Below are positions 55,827 to 64,000 of a stretch of 64,000 nt of DNA, one piece after another. The notes under the pieces are model-generated. The model did not search any database, was not told the DNA's origin, and was given only the letters and a program-made list of their open reading frames with translations. Made by a program: the position numbers and the translations under genes. The stretch covers positions 62,001-126,000 of the forward strand of contig NZ_ATGG01000010.1 in assembly GCF_000413855.1 (NCBI RefSeq), written 5' to 3'. This DNA is from Acinetobacter gyllenbergii CIP 110306 = MTCC 11365 (lineage in GTDB: Bacteria > Pseudomonadota > Gammaproteobacteria > Pseudomonadales > Moraxellaceae). Each line of letters starts with the position of its first letter. The stretch's first letter is position 1.

Positions 55827-55972
55827 GATCGATAGAGTAGAATTTTAAAGGTGCTATTATTGTATATAAGGTGAATTTTATAAATTAATTATTTATGTCT
55901 AACACGATAAAATTTAATCTTTTTTTACTTTGCACATCTGATTGCACAAAAATTAAATAGACGGGATTTAAA

Positions 55973-56578
55973 ATGAAAATAAGAAAAGCGCAACGGCGAG
56001 ATGTTGATGCCTGTGTACCTTTAATTTATAGCGCAGCGGTTTCGTTGTTTGATTATATTTATCAACATAAGCAGATCAGCGCAGAACAATTCATTCATCG
56101 TGAGTTCCTTTCAGGACAAGGTTATACCAGTTATCAGTTGCATTGGGTGGTCGAGCATCATGAGAAGGTGGTTGCAACAATAGCCTGTTATGGCAAAAAG
56201 GATTTATTGAGTATGGATCAGGGTAGCCTTAAAAATATCTGGGCCATTTATAGACTTGGATTTCCTCGTGTTTTGTCTCGAGCCTTACAGGCAGGTTCAG
56301 TTGTAACTAAGCCCAGTGACTCATGTTTGCATATTGCTAATTTTGGTGTCCATCCTAATTACCAAGGTCAAGGCATAGGCTCTTTATTGCTACAACATCT
56401 GAAGTGTTTAGCTCAACAACAAGGGTTCACTGCATTATCTTTAGATGTCTCACAGAAAAATCCAAATGGGCAGCGTCTATATGAGCGGATTGGTTTTAGC
56501 GTTGTAAAAGAAACTAAGTTTAAAGATGCTAATAACAGTGTTATTCCAAATGGTCGTCGAATGGAATGGTGGTTCTAA
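55973..56578 (+). CDS. GNAT-family N-acetyltransferase
   Basis: The 201-residue protein has the GNAT fold: N-terminal MKIRKAQRRDVDACVPLIY, acetyl-CoA loop FGVHPNYQGQGIGSLLLQHL (about 123-142) and LDVSQKNPNGQRLYERIGF. Substrate cannot be predicted. It stands alone and is followed by a small envelope gene. Confidence 0.87.
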   Translation: MKIRKAQRRDVDACVPLIYSAAVSLFDYIYQHKQISAEQFIHREFLSGQGYTSYQLHWVVEHHEKVVATIACYGKKDLLSMDQGSLKNIWAIYRLGFPRVLSRALQAGSVVTKPSDSCLHIANFGVHPNYQGQGIGSLLLQHLKCLAQQQGFTALSLDVSQKNPNGQRLYERIGFSVVKETKFKDANNSVIPNGRRMEWWF

Positions 56579-56674
56579 ATTTAAGCGGGTGGAATGAAGA
56601 TAAAATATTCAATCGGTTGATATAAAATGATTTTTAGCGTTATGCTAAATAAGGCGTCATCAACACATCTTGTT

Positions 56675-57079
56675 ATGCGAATTCAGTGCATTTTCTTATT
56701 CTGTTTTTTAATAGGTCTCTCTGCTGGGGCTTATGCGGATGACTATGATTTTTTTGTAGCGCCGAGCGAAGATACCGAACAGATGTTTGATGCTGCTTAT
56801 CCTGAAATGAAAACAGAATATTCGGTTTTGCATAACCAATTTTTTCAAAATGAGCGTTGGCGTGTCTATAATTATACGGCTTATCAAACTAATCAGTTTA
56901 ACCATAAGATGTTAACAGGTGACACCACTAGCTTGTCGCTGGATGATTTTTCGATTTCAGTCGGTTATGGCATGATGTATCAGTTGAACCAGACCAATCG
57001 AATTGGCTATGAATATCTTTCCAGCTTTCCCTTTGACCGAGGGCAATTGATACGATTCTTCTGGTTACGGATTTTTTAA
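56675..57079 (+). CDS. Hypothetical exported protein
   Basis: The 134-residue protein has a signal peptide (MRIQCIFLFCFLIGLSAGAYA) and a mature part with aromatic-rich strands ending in FFWLRIF, like a small outer-membrane strand pattern. The start was set at ATG 56675; ATG 56627 is in frame, with 16 extra residues. The stop overlaps the stop of convergent rsmD by four bases. Function is unknown. Confidence 0.68.
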   Translation: MRIQCIFLFCFLIGLSAGAYADDYDFFVAPSEDTEQMFDAAYPEMKTEYSVLHNQFFQNERWRVYNYTAYQTNQFNHKMLTGDTTSLSLDDFSISVGYGMMYQLNQTNRIGYEYLSSFPFDRGQLIRFFWLRIF

Positions 57080-57624
57080 CTGACCTTTTGATATAGCCCT
57101 GCTCTGACCATACCGGCTTTGGTTTCTTTAATTTTCTGCCAAGTCAGGGGAAGGGTGAGTTGAGATAAATCTCGATCTGCTTCTACATAAATATAAGCGT
57201 GGTTTGCAATCATTGGGTCAGCAAGTTCTGCTAATTCTTGCCATAAATCCAGACTATAAGGTGGATCAAGAAACACCACATCAAAATTTGAGTTTAATTT
57301 TTTTAAAGCCTGTTGTGCCGTTGCAACATGCAGTTGGCAATTTTCTGCTTTTAACAGTTGAATATTGTCTTTTAAGATTTTGGCTTGTATTGGATTTGGT
57401 TCAATCATCACGACTTTAGCAGCTCCACGAGAAAGCGCTTCAAATCCTAATGCACCTGAGCCGCTACACAGGTCTAAAACCTGCGCATTTTGAATGTCCC
57501 ACATTAACCAATTGAACAAGGTTTCACGGACACGATCTGGTGTTGGACGTAAACCATCAATACTGGCAAAGGGTAAAGTACGGCGTTTCCAGTTACCACC
57601 GATGATACGCAATTGATTTTTCAT
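57076..57624 (-). CDS. rsmD: 16S rRNA (guanine(966)-N2)-methyltransferase
   Basis: RsmD methylates G966 of 16S rRNA. The 182-residue protein has the N-terminal RIIGGNWKRRTL, VLDLCSGSGALGFEALSRGA for SAM, and the catalytic VVFLDPPYSLD. It starts within the stop codon of mrdA (TAATG overlap), so the two are coupled. The stop overlaps that of the exported-protein gene. Confidence 0.93.
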   Translation of the reverse strand: MKNQLRIIGGNWKRRTLPFASIDGLRPTPDRVRETLFNWLMWDIQNAQVLDLCSGSGALGFEALSRGAAKVVMIEPNPIQAKILKDNIQLLKAENCQLHVATAQQALKKLNSNFDVVFLDPPYSLDLWQELAELADPMIANHAYIYVEADRDLSQLTLPLTWQKIKETKAGMVRAGLYQKVS

Positions 57625-59663
57625 TATTCAGTTACTCCATCAGTAGGTTGAGCAGCTGTTGCTGGCGCGACAGGTGTAGATGCTGGAGTGGATGAAGCGA
57701 CGGGTGTTGATGCTGCTTGGCTATTTTGTGTTGTTGTGGTTGCAACACTGCTGCTTGGCAGTTCGCCAGGTTTAATGCCTGCTGTCATTAAGCCACCACT
57801 GACTTGATGGCTGGCTGGGCGGAGTGGATTCTTTTTACGGGTCACTAGCCAATAATCAAATATTGGACGTGCTAACTGCGCCGCAGAACCACCATGTTTA
57901 CCATTTTCCCAAACCACAGCAATCGCAATTTCTGGATTATCGGCAGGCGCGAAACCAACGAATAAACCGTGGTCCCATTGTCGAGATGAAAGCGCAGCTT
58001 CGTTATAGCGTTTACCTTGGGCAATACTTTTAACTTGGGCTGTCCCAGTTTTACCTGCGATTGAATATTGCAAACCACCTTTAATACCACGACCTGTACC
58101 TGACTGGATGACATCCACCATTGCATCGTGCATGTTTTTCCAATCTTGTTCGGTGCCATTGAAGTTAATTTTGCCATCGGGTGCATTGTGGACGCTAAAT
58201 TTTTTGGCGCCTTTGGTCTCTCTTAATACATGGGGCGTGACATGTGAACCTTTATTCGCAGTAATTGCAGTTGCCATCGCAAGTTGTAACGGTGTAGAGG
58301 TAAAAGCGCCTTGTCCGATACTGACTGAAATCGTTTCACCTTTTAGCCATTTGGATTTGCGGGTACGCATTTTCCATTCTGGGCTCGGATACAGGCCAGA
58401 ACTTTCACTTGGTAAATCGACCCCAGTTTTTTCACCAAAGCCAAATTGACGCATCCAGTCATTCATTTTCTCAATGCCCATGCGATAGGACAGGACATAA
58501 AAATAAGTATCGCAAGATACAATTTGAGCTTTATGCATGTTCACAGAACCATGACCACTTTTTTTATGGTCACGGAAGCGGTGGCTGTCACCAGGCAATG
58601 AAAAATAGCCTGGATCGGAAATTGCAGTGTTCCAATCGACCAGACCATAATGAATACCGCCTAAACCAAACATCGGTTTGATGGTTGAACCGGGTGGATA
58701 AGCCCCCTGAACTGCACGGTTATAGAGCGGTTGATCGAGGTTATCACGCAGCCCACTGTAGTCTTTAGAGCTAATCCCAGTCACGAAGAGGTTTGGATTA
58801 AAACTTGGACTTGAGACTAATGCTAGAATTTCACCTGTACGTGGGTCCATTGCGACAATTGCACCGCGACGATCTGCCAATTGTTTTGCTGCAATAGTTT
58901 GCAGACCATAATCAAGTGATAAATAAAGATCATTACCTCGTGCTGGGTTTTGGCGACCTAAATTACGCAGTACATTACCATGTGCATCTGCCTCGACAGA
59001 TTCATAGCCAGGCGTCCCATGCAACAGCTCTTCATAACTTTTTTCGACCCCAATTTTACCAATCAGGTTGGTTCCCGCATATAAATCCTTATCAATTGAT
59101 TTGAGTTCTTTATCATTGATACGACCGACATAGCCAATCACATGTGCAAACAATTCACCATGTGGATAATAGCGGGTCATTTGAGTTTCAATTTTGACTC
59201 CAGGGAAGGCATATTTCACTTCACTGAATTTGGCAATGTCGGCTTCAGTCAAATTCAACTTAATTGCAAGGCGTTCGGTTTTACGTGCAGTTTTCACACG
59301 GCTTTTAAAGCGGTCAACATCTTCTTGGGTCAAGCCTAGAATTGGAATCAGACGGCTGATAGTGTCATCAATATCACTGACATCGGCACGACTCAGTGTT
59401 GCGGTGAACACAGGGTAGTTATCTGCCAACAGTACGCCGTTACGATCGTAGATATAGCCACGTGCGGGTGCTAAGGGTTGTAAACGAATTCGGTTCTTGT
59501 CTGAGGCCGTTGTAAAGTCATCGTAATGAACAATCTGTAAATATGCATAACGACAGATCAATAAAAGTAGAAAAATCGCCACGACAAAGATTGCAAAAAA
59601 GATACGACCCTTATAAATGCGCTTTTCTTGTTGCATATTTTTTAAAGGAAAGTGCTGTTTCAT
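57624..59663 (-). CDS. mrdA: Penicillin-binding protein 2
   Basis: PBP2 is the transpeptidase of the rod-shape elongation machinery. The 679-residue protein has a single N-terminal membrane helix (about 20-42), a dimerisation/pedestal domain and the transpeptidase motifs: PPGSTIKP (SxxK), SCDTYFY in place of SxN as in other PBP2s, and AGKTGTAQ (KTG). The C-terminus carries a low-complexity alanine, proline, serine and threonine tail (about 625-679) beyond the usual end. rsmD follows with overlapping stop and start. rodA is not in the window. Confidence 0.94.
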   Translation of the reverse strand: MKQHFPLKNMQQEKRIYKGRIFFAIFVVAIFLLLLICRYAYLQIVHYDDFTTASDKNRIRLQPLAPARGYIYDRNGVLLADNYPVFTATLSRADVSDIDDTISRLIPILGLTQEDVDRFKSRVKTARKTERLAIKLNLTEADIAKFSEVKYAFPGVKIETQMTRYYPHGELFAHVIGYVGRINDKELKSIDKDLYAGTNLIGKIGVEKSYEELLHGTPGYESVEADAHGNVLRNLGRQNPARGNDLYLSLDYGLQTIAAKQLADRRGAIVAMDPRTGEILALVSSPSFNPNLFVTGISSKDYSGLRDNLDQPLYNRAVQGAYPPGSTIKPMFGLGGIHYGLVDWNTAISDPGYFSLPGDSHRFRDHKKSGHGSVNMHKAQIVSCDTYFYVLSYRMGIEKMNDWMRQFGFGEKTGVDLPSESSGLYPSPEWKMRTRKSKWLKGETISVSIGQGAFTSTPLQLAMATAITANKGSHVTPHVLRETKGAKKFSVHNAPDGKINFNGTEQDWKNMHDAMVDVIQSGTGRGIKGGLQYSIAGKTGTAQVKSIAQGKRYNEAALSSRQWDHGLFVGFAPADNPEIAIAVVWENGKHGGSAAQLARPIFDYWLVTRKKNPLRPASHQVSGGLMTAGIKPGELPSSSVATTTTQNSQAASTPVASSTPASTPVAPATAAQPTDGVTE

Positions 59664-59902
59664 AGGGTGTCGACTTAATTACAAAATGGAGAGAATACAA
59701 AGGCTACGCATTTTAACGTAAGTTGCATGAACATACTGTAGAATTTTCAACAAATCATGCAAATGATACTGCGACAGCTTTTGACTTTGCAGACATTAAA
59801 ATTGTATGGTCTTGTATATTAGAAGCAAAATAATTCTGTTAAAGTCACAATCAGTTTGAAATAGGATTTTCCAATACACTCTTAGGGAAAATGGAGAAAA
59901 TA

Positions 59903-60421
59903 ATGAGAAAAATTTGCCTTTTATTATCGGTTTTAACACTTACGGGCTTAAGTCATGCGGATGACAATCCATTTAAGCCAGAGCCAAAATTAAAAGATGC
60001 AAACGTTTCAACATGGAATGTAGGTGCAGGTTTTACCAAGAAATTATTACATGCCAACCTTGAATGGGTAAATCCTTATGGTATTGCCTATGCCAAAGCG
60101 GGTGCATTTTTAAATGATGACAATGAACCTGGTGGACAAGTTGGATTCCGTTATCCGTACTACCTAACTGGTACAGATAAAAATGGTTATTACCTTGGTG
60201 TCTATGCGGGGCATTTAGACAGCAGAAATTATGGTGGTAAGCAAAAGGGCAATTTGGGTGTCGGTGCTGATCTTGCTTATGTTTGGTTGAATAGCGAACG
60301 TATCAGCACATTCAGTGTGGGCGCGGGGGTACGCGAAAAAATAGAAGATGGGAATGGCAATACTGTGAAAAAATCAGAACCTGTCCTTCAGTTTTCTTAT
60401 ACTTTAAGTTTTGGTTTATAA
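59903..60421 (+). CDS. Hypothetical outer-membrane beta-barrel-like protein
   Basis: The 172-residue protein has a signal peptide (cleavage near GLSHA, about 19) and alternating hydrophobic/polar strands (WNVGAGFTKKLLHANLEWV, GQVGFRYPYYL, YYLGVYAGHLDS) ending in an aromatic-leucine YTLSFGL, so an eight-strand barrel is likely. I considered YfaZ-like families but cannot confirm. ATG 59903 is chosen six bases after a GGAG ribosome-binding site. It diverges from mrdA. Confidence 0.72.
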   Translation: MRKICLLLSVLTLTGLSHADDNPFKPEPKLKDANVSTWNVGAGFTKKLLHANLEWVNPYGIAYAKAGAFLNDDNEPGGQVGFRYPYYLTGTDKNGYYLGVYAGHLDSRNYGGKQKGNLGVGADLAYVWLNSERISTFSVGAGVREKIEDGNGNTVKKSEPVLQFSYTLSFGL

Positions 60422-60482
60422 GAGGAAATTAACGTTTATCCTTTTATAGGCCATCATGTATCAATAATTCAGAGAGTCATGC

Positions 60483-61796
60483 ATGTTTGATTACGTCAAT
60501 GAATTGTGGCAGATTTTTCTAAATCGACCTGACCATCTGGCAGTCTTGAGTATCATCCCTGTGACCGCCTTTGTAACATGGGCGCACGTGTGGATGGCAT
60601 TGAAAATGGTATTTTACCCAATTAACTTTTGGGGATTCCATTTAGGACCATTACCTGTCGGTTGGCAAGGGATTGTGCCACGTAAAGCTGGACGTATTTC
60701 AGGCATTATTACCGATAACACTTTATCTAAATTAGGTTCATTGCGAGAGTTTTTAGAGGCAATGGACCCCGAAGATATGGCCATGATCATTGGTGAGCAA
60801 GTCGGTTTTGAGCTTGAGCATCTGATTGATGAAGTGATGATTGATCGCAATGCGGTACTCTGGGAAAACTTACCTTATTCGATTAAACGCCGTATTTATG
60901 CCCAAGCCCACAAACAGTTACCAAATACCTTAAGGGAACTTGTGACTGAACTGACCATGAACGTCGAGTCACTGGTCGACATGCGTGAAATGGTGGTCAG
61001 CCAAATGGAAGGTGATCGCCGTTTGATGGTGCGCATGTTCTTGAAGGTGGGGCAAAAAGAAATTAACTTTATTTGGCATATCAGTGCATTAATCGGGATG
61101 TTCTTTGGTATTTTCCAGATGATTGTATGGTTTGTAGTGCCTTGGCACTGGACGGTTCCATTCTGGGCTGCAATTTGGGGCTTTTTAACCAACTGGATCG
61201 CGATCTGGATGGTGTTTAACCCAATTGAACCGCACTATATCCGCTATCCACAGATTTTCCGTTTGACCAAAGACCGTAAATTTCCTTGGATTGTGCCAGT
61301 CTTGAAGATTGGAACCTATAATGTCCAAGGCGCATTTATGAAGCGTCAGGAAGAGGTTTCGGATGTGTTCGCCAGTGTGGTGACTGAAGATTTAATTACC
61401 TTGAAATCGATCATGACCGAAATGATGTATGGCAGTAAAAAAGACAAAACACGTCGTATTGTCAAGCGTCATATCAATGAAATCATGGAAACCCCATTGG
61501 TCAGAACCTCATTGCAGCTTTCATTAGGACCAAGAGAGTATGCTAGACTCAAGACCGACTTGATTGATCGCTCAATTGAAATTACCATGGGACCAGTATG
61601 TGACCCAGCTCTGAATGCAAGTCGCGCGCAGAAGATCTTTCAAATGTTTAGAGACCGCATCCGTGAACTAACACCGAAAGAGTTCCAGAACCTATTGCGT
61701 CCTGCGTTCCAAGAAGATGAGTGGATCTTGATTGTACTGGGTGGAGTAACTGGTTTCTTTGCTGGTTTAATTCACTTATTTGTTGCTTTCTTATAA
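60483..61796 (+). CDS. DUF445 family membrane protein
   Basis: The 437-residue protein is a DUF445/YheB-type protein: an N-terminal helix (about 20-45), a large helical cytoplasmic part, and hydrophobic segments near 200-250 and at the C-terminus (ILIVLGGVTGFFAGLIHLFVAFL). Function is unknown. It is followed 83 bases later by adk on the same strand. Confidence 0.85.
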   Translation: MFDYVNELWQIFLNRPDHLAVLSIIPVTAFVTWAHVWMALKMVFYPINFWGFHLGPLPVGWQGIVPRKAGRISGIITDNTLSKLGSLREFLEAMDPEDMAMIIGEQVGFELEHLIDEVMIDRNAVLWENLPYSIKRRIYAQAHKQLPNTLRELVTELTMNVESLVDMREMVVSQMEGDRRLMVRMFLKVGQKEINFIWHISALIGMFFGIFQMIVWFVVPWHWTVPFWAAIWGFLTNWIAIWMVFNPIEPHYIRYPQIFRLTKDRKFPWIVPVLKIGTYNVQGAFMKRQEEVSDVFASVVTEDLITLKSIMTEMMYGSKKDKTRRIVKRHINEIMETPLVRTSLQLSLGPREYARLKTDLIDRSIEITMGPVCDPALNASRAQKIFQMFRDRIRELTPKEFQNLLRPAFQEDEWILIVLGGVTGFFAGLIHLFVAFL

Positions 61797-61867
61797 TTAA
61801 TTTGATGTTGGTTGAGTGATAAGTCTGTATGATATTGCTCAATTTAAGATTTATTGTTTTTAAATGA

Positions 61868-62533
<666 letters not shown>

Positions 62534-62546
62534 TTTAGTTTTTGAT

Positions 62547-62580
62547 AAAACTGCCTTATGTTTACATAAGTCAGTTTTTT
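62547..62580 (+). terminator. Terminator of adk
   Basis: A 14-bp stem with one C-T mismatch (62547-62560 with 62565-62578; TTTA loop) is followed by a T-run, 13 bases after the stop. Confidence 0.82.
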
Positions 62581-62719
62581 TTATACCAATAATTATCTGC
62601 GACATAATATGTCGCCCTATCAGATTAAATGATATAAAAACTGAGTGAAAAAAGTTATATTTCATTCAAGTGTACAATTTGAAAATATTGAAACTTAGAA
62701 TTATTTTAAAGGGTTAATT

Positions 62720-64000
62720 ATGTTGCTGACGATTCAGTCTGATCAAATAGAACAAATTATTCCAGATACAAGTTCAGCAAAATCTGCTAAGAAGTTAGCG
62801 AAATTTGAAGCATGGAATAATATCTCAGCTTCGACAGATCATTGGATTTGGGGAGAAATTCAAGGGAGTGCGATTTATCAAAGTGCAATCTTTTTACCTG
62901 AACTTAAATGTGAATGTAGTTGTCCGAGTTTTAAGCGGCCTTGTAAACATGCCTTAGCATTATTATTTGTCTATTCCGAGTATCAAGATAAATTTATTGT
63001 GCAATCAGATGAACAGAACATACCTGATCGAGTACAAAAATGGCGCGATAAAAAAACCAAAACGCTTGAGAAAAAAGAAAATAAAATTGATAAACCAATT
63101 GATGAAGAAGCACGTGCCAAACGCCAGTCGGCACGTGAAAAAAAAATGGATGCAGGTATTGAAGCATTACAAACATGGCTAAATGATATTGTAATCATGG
63201 GGCTAGGGCGGTTACGTCAACAACAGCAGGAAAAATTTCGAGATATCCAAAGCCGTTTGGTCGATGCACAAGTTGCTGGTTTAGTCAGTTATTTAGATGA
63301 ATTTTCTAGTGCCTTATATCAAACTGATTGGCAATTACAAAGTTCATTTTGGTTGGCTAAACTACAAACAGCTGTTGATTTGTGGCAAAACCGCCAGCGG
63401 CTTCAGCCAGAACTATATGAAGAATTAAAACAGCTCTTTGGTATTAATTTACCGACAGATGCATGGGATAACATCCCAACTCAGGTGCTGAGTTTGTATG
63501 CATTGGGACAAGTGACGCAAGAACTGGTCAACACCCGTGGACGTTATCGTCGTCAATGGTTATGGGATAGTGAAAAGCTATGCGATTATCTGCTATTGGA
63601 TTTCGAAATTCCCCCTTATTCCAACTTCGGTTTAACCTTACCTTACCAAAAACATTTGTCTTTAACTGCCAAACTTTATCCCGGTGTGAGCCATCAACGT
63701 CTGCGTTTAGAAGATAGTTTATTGTCGTTTACTAATGTGAGCCAGACGCTTGTTGCACCGAAGGGATTTACCAATTTTGATCAGGCTTTTGCTCAATATG
63801 CCAATAACTTGAAACAGCACCCTTTGCAATTAGTACGCTTTTTTTGGCTGGAGCAATTGCGGTTAGTAAAGTGTGATAAAACGATTTATTTGGTCGATCA
63901 GAATCAAAAGATGTGTGAGGTTGAAATTAAGCAATTTGTTGAGTTGTGGTTTTTAGTTGGGGCAGAATCATTTAGTGCTGGCATAGAGTGGAATGGGTTA
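62720..64000 (+). CDS. SWIM zinc-finger domain protein (5' portion; runs off the window)
   Basis: An open frame of 427 codons starts at ATG 62720 and is uninterrupted to the window end. The N-terminal region contains a SWIM zinc finger, CECSCPSFKRPCKH (about 60-73; Cys-x-Cys ... Cys-x-His), followed by a basic region (about 99-140) and a helical body. SWIM domains bind nucleic acid or protein; bacterial proteins of this kind often sit with MoxR-AAA and VWA-domain genes, but the neighbours lie outside the window. AAGGG lies about seven bases before the ATG. Confidence 0.82.
   Translation, partial: MLLTIQSDQIEQIIPDTSSAKSAKKLAKFEAWNNISASTDHWIWGEIQGSAIYQSAIFLPELKCECSCPSFKRPCKHALALLFVYSEYQDKFIVQSDEQNIPDRVQKWRDKKTKTLEKKENKIDKPIDEEARAKRQSAREKKMDAGIEALQTWLNDIVIMGLGRLRQQQQEKFRDIQSRLVDAQVAGLVSYLDEFSSALYQTDWQLQSSFWLAKLQTAVDLWQNRQRLQPELYEELKQLFGINLPTDAWDNIPTQVLSLYALGQVTQELVNTRGRYRRQWLWDSEKLCDYLLLDFEIPPYSNFGLTLPYQKHLSLTAKLYPGVSHQRLRLEDSLLSFTNVSQTLVAPKGFTNFDQAFAQYANNLKQHPLQLVRFFWLEQLRLVKCDKTIYLVDQNQKMCEVEIKQFVELWFLVGAESFSAGIEWNGL

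Overview
The window reads as chromosomal DNA of an Acinetobacter-type gammaproteobacterium. The evidence is low-to-moderate GC, the adjacent dat-ddc pair for 1,3-diaminopropane, both a monomeric and a dimeric NADP-isocitrate dehydrogenase close together, a desT-desCB-like desaturase locus, and gene families typical of that genus. No rRNA, tRNA, integrase, transposase or CRISPR array is visible. Most of the window is core genome, with small accessory islands at about 6.2-7.4 kb and 13.2-13.5 kb. The species cannot be named from the sequence alone.

Layout. 0-6.2 kb: monomeric isocitrate dehydrogenase, a small membrane protein, RluE, dimeric isocitrate dehydrogenase, and a Qnr-like pentapeptide-repeat protein preceded by a short leader ORF. 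6.2-7.4 kb: a decayed PAAR-domain gene (type VI secretion spike or effector) broken by two stop codons, in AT-rich DNA. 7.4-16.3 kb: DJ-1/PfpI and PhzF proteins, an M16 zinc protease, DUF3144, a CYTH-CHAD triphosphatase, an Mpo1-like protein, small hypotheticals, and a structured intergenic repeat. 16.5-23.7 kb: thiE, hemL, a GlcG/HbpS protein, an RluA-family enzyme, rapA and dps. 23.8-29.8 kb: an AI-2E-family transporter with an octanucleotide tandem repeat upstream, the divergent TetR/ferredoxin reductase/desaturase locus, and a DUF4442 gene divergent from a second TetR gene and a GFA protein. 29.8-38.7 kb: two paralogous TonB-dependent receptors with Fur-box-like upstream sites, a SIMPL protein, and dat-ddc. 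38.7-45.6 kb: Rieske oxygenase, aldehyde dehydrogenase, AsnC/Lrp regulator, 2-keto-acid decarboxylase and amino acid permease, which together resemble an Ehrlich-type route for an aromatic or branched amino acid. 46.3-51.3 kb: pstSCAB behind a Pho box. 51.4-64 kb: SohB, a miniature Bap-like adhesin, envelope proteins, rsmD, mrdA (PBP2), DUF445, adk, and the start of a SWIM zinc-finger protein that runs off the window end.

The best second-look items are the PAAR pseudogene (invisible to a simple ORF search), the leader ORF overlapping the Qnr-like gene start, the octamer repeat upstream of the AI-2E transporter, the paired operator-like palindromes at both TetR loci, the Fur-like palindrome upstream of dat-ddc, and the Rieske/aldehyde dehydrogenase/decarboxylase cluster with its paired upstream repeats. 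I found no strong candidate for a wholly new defence or mobile system.
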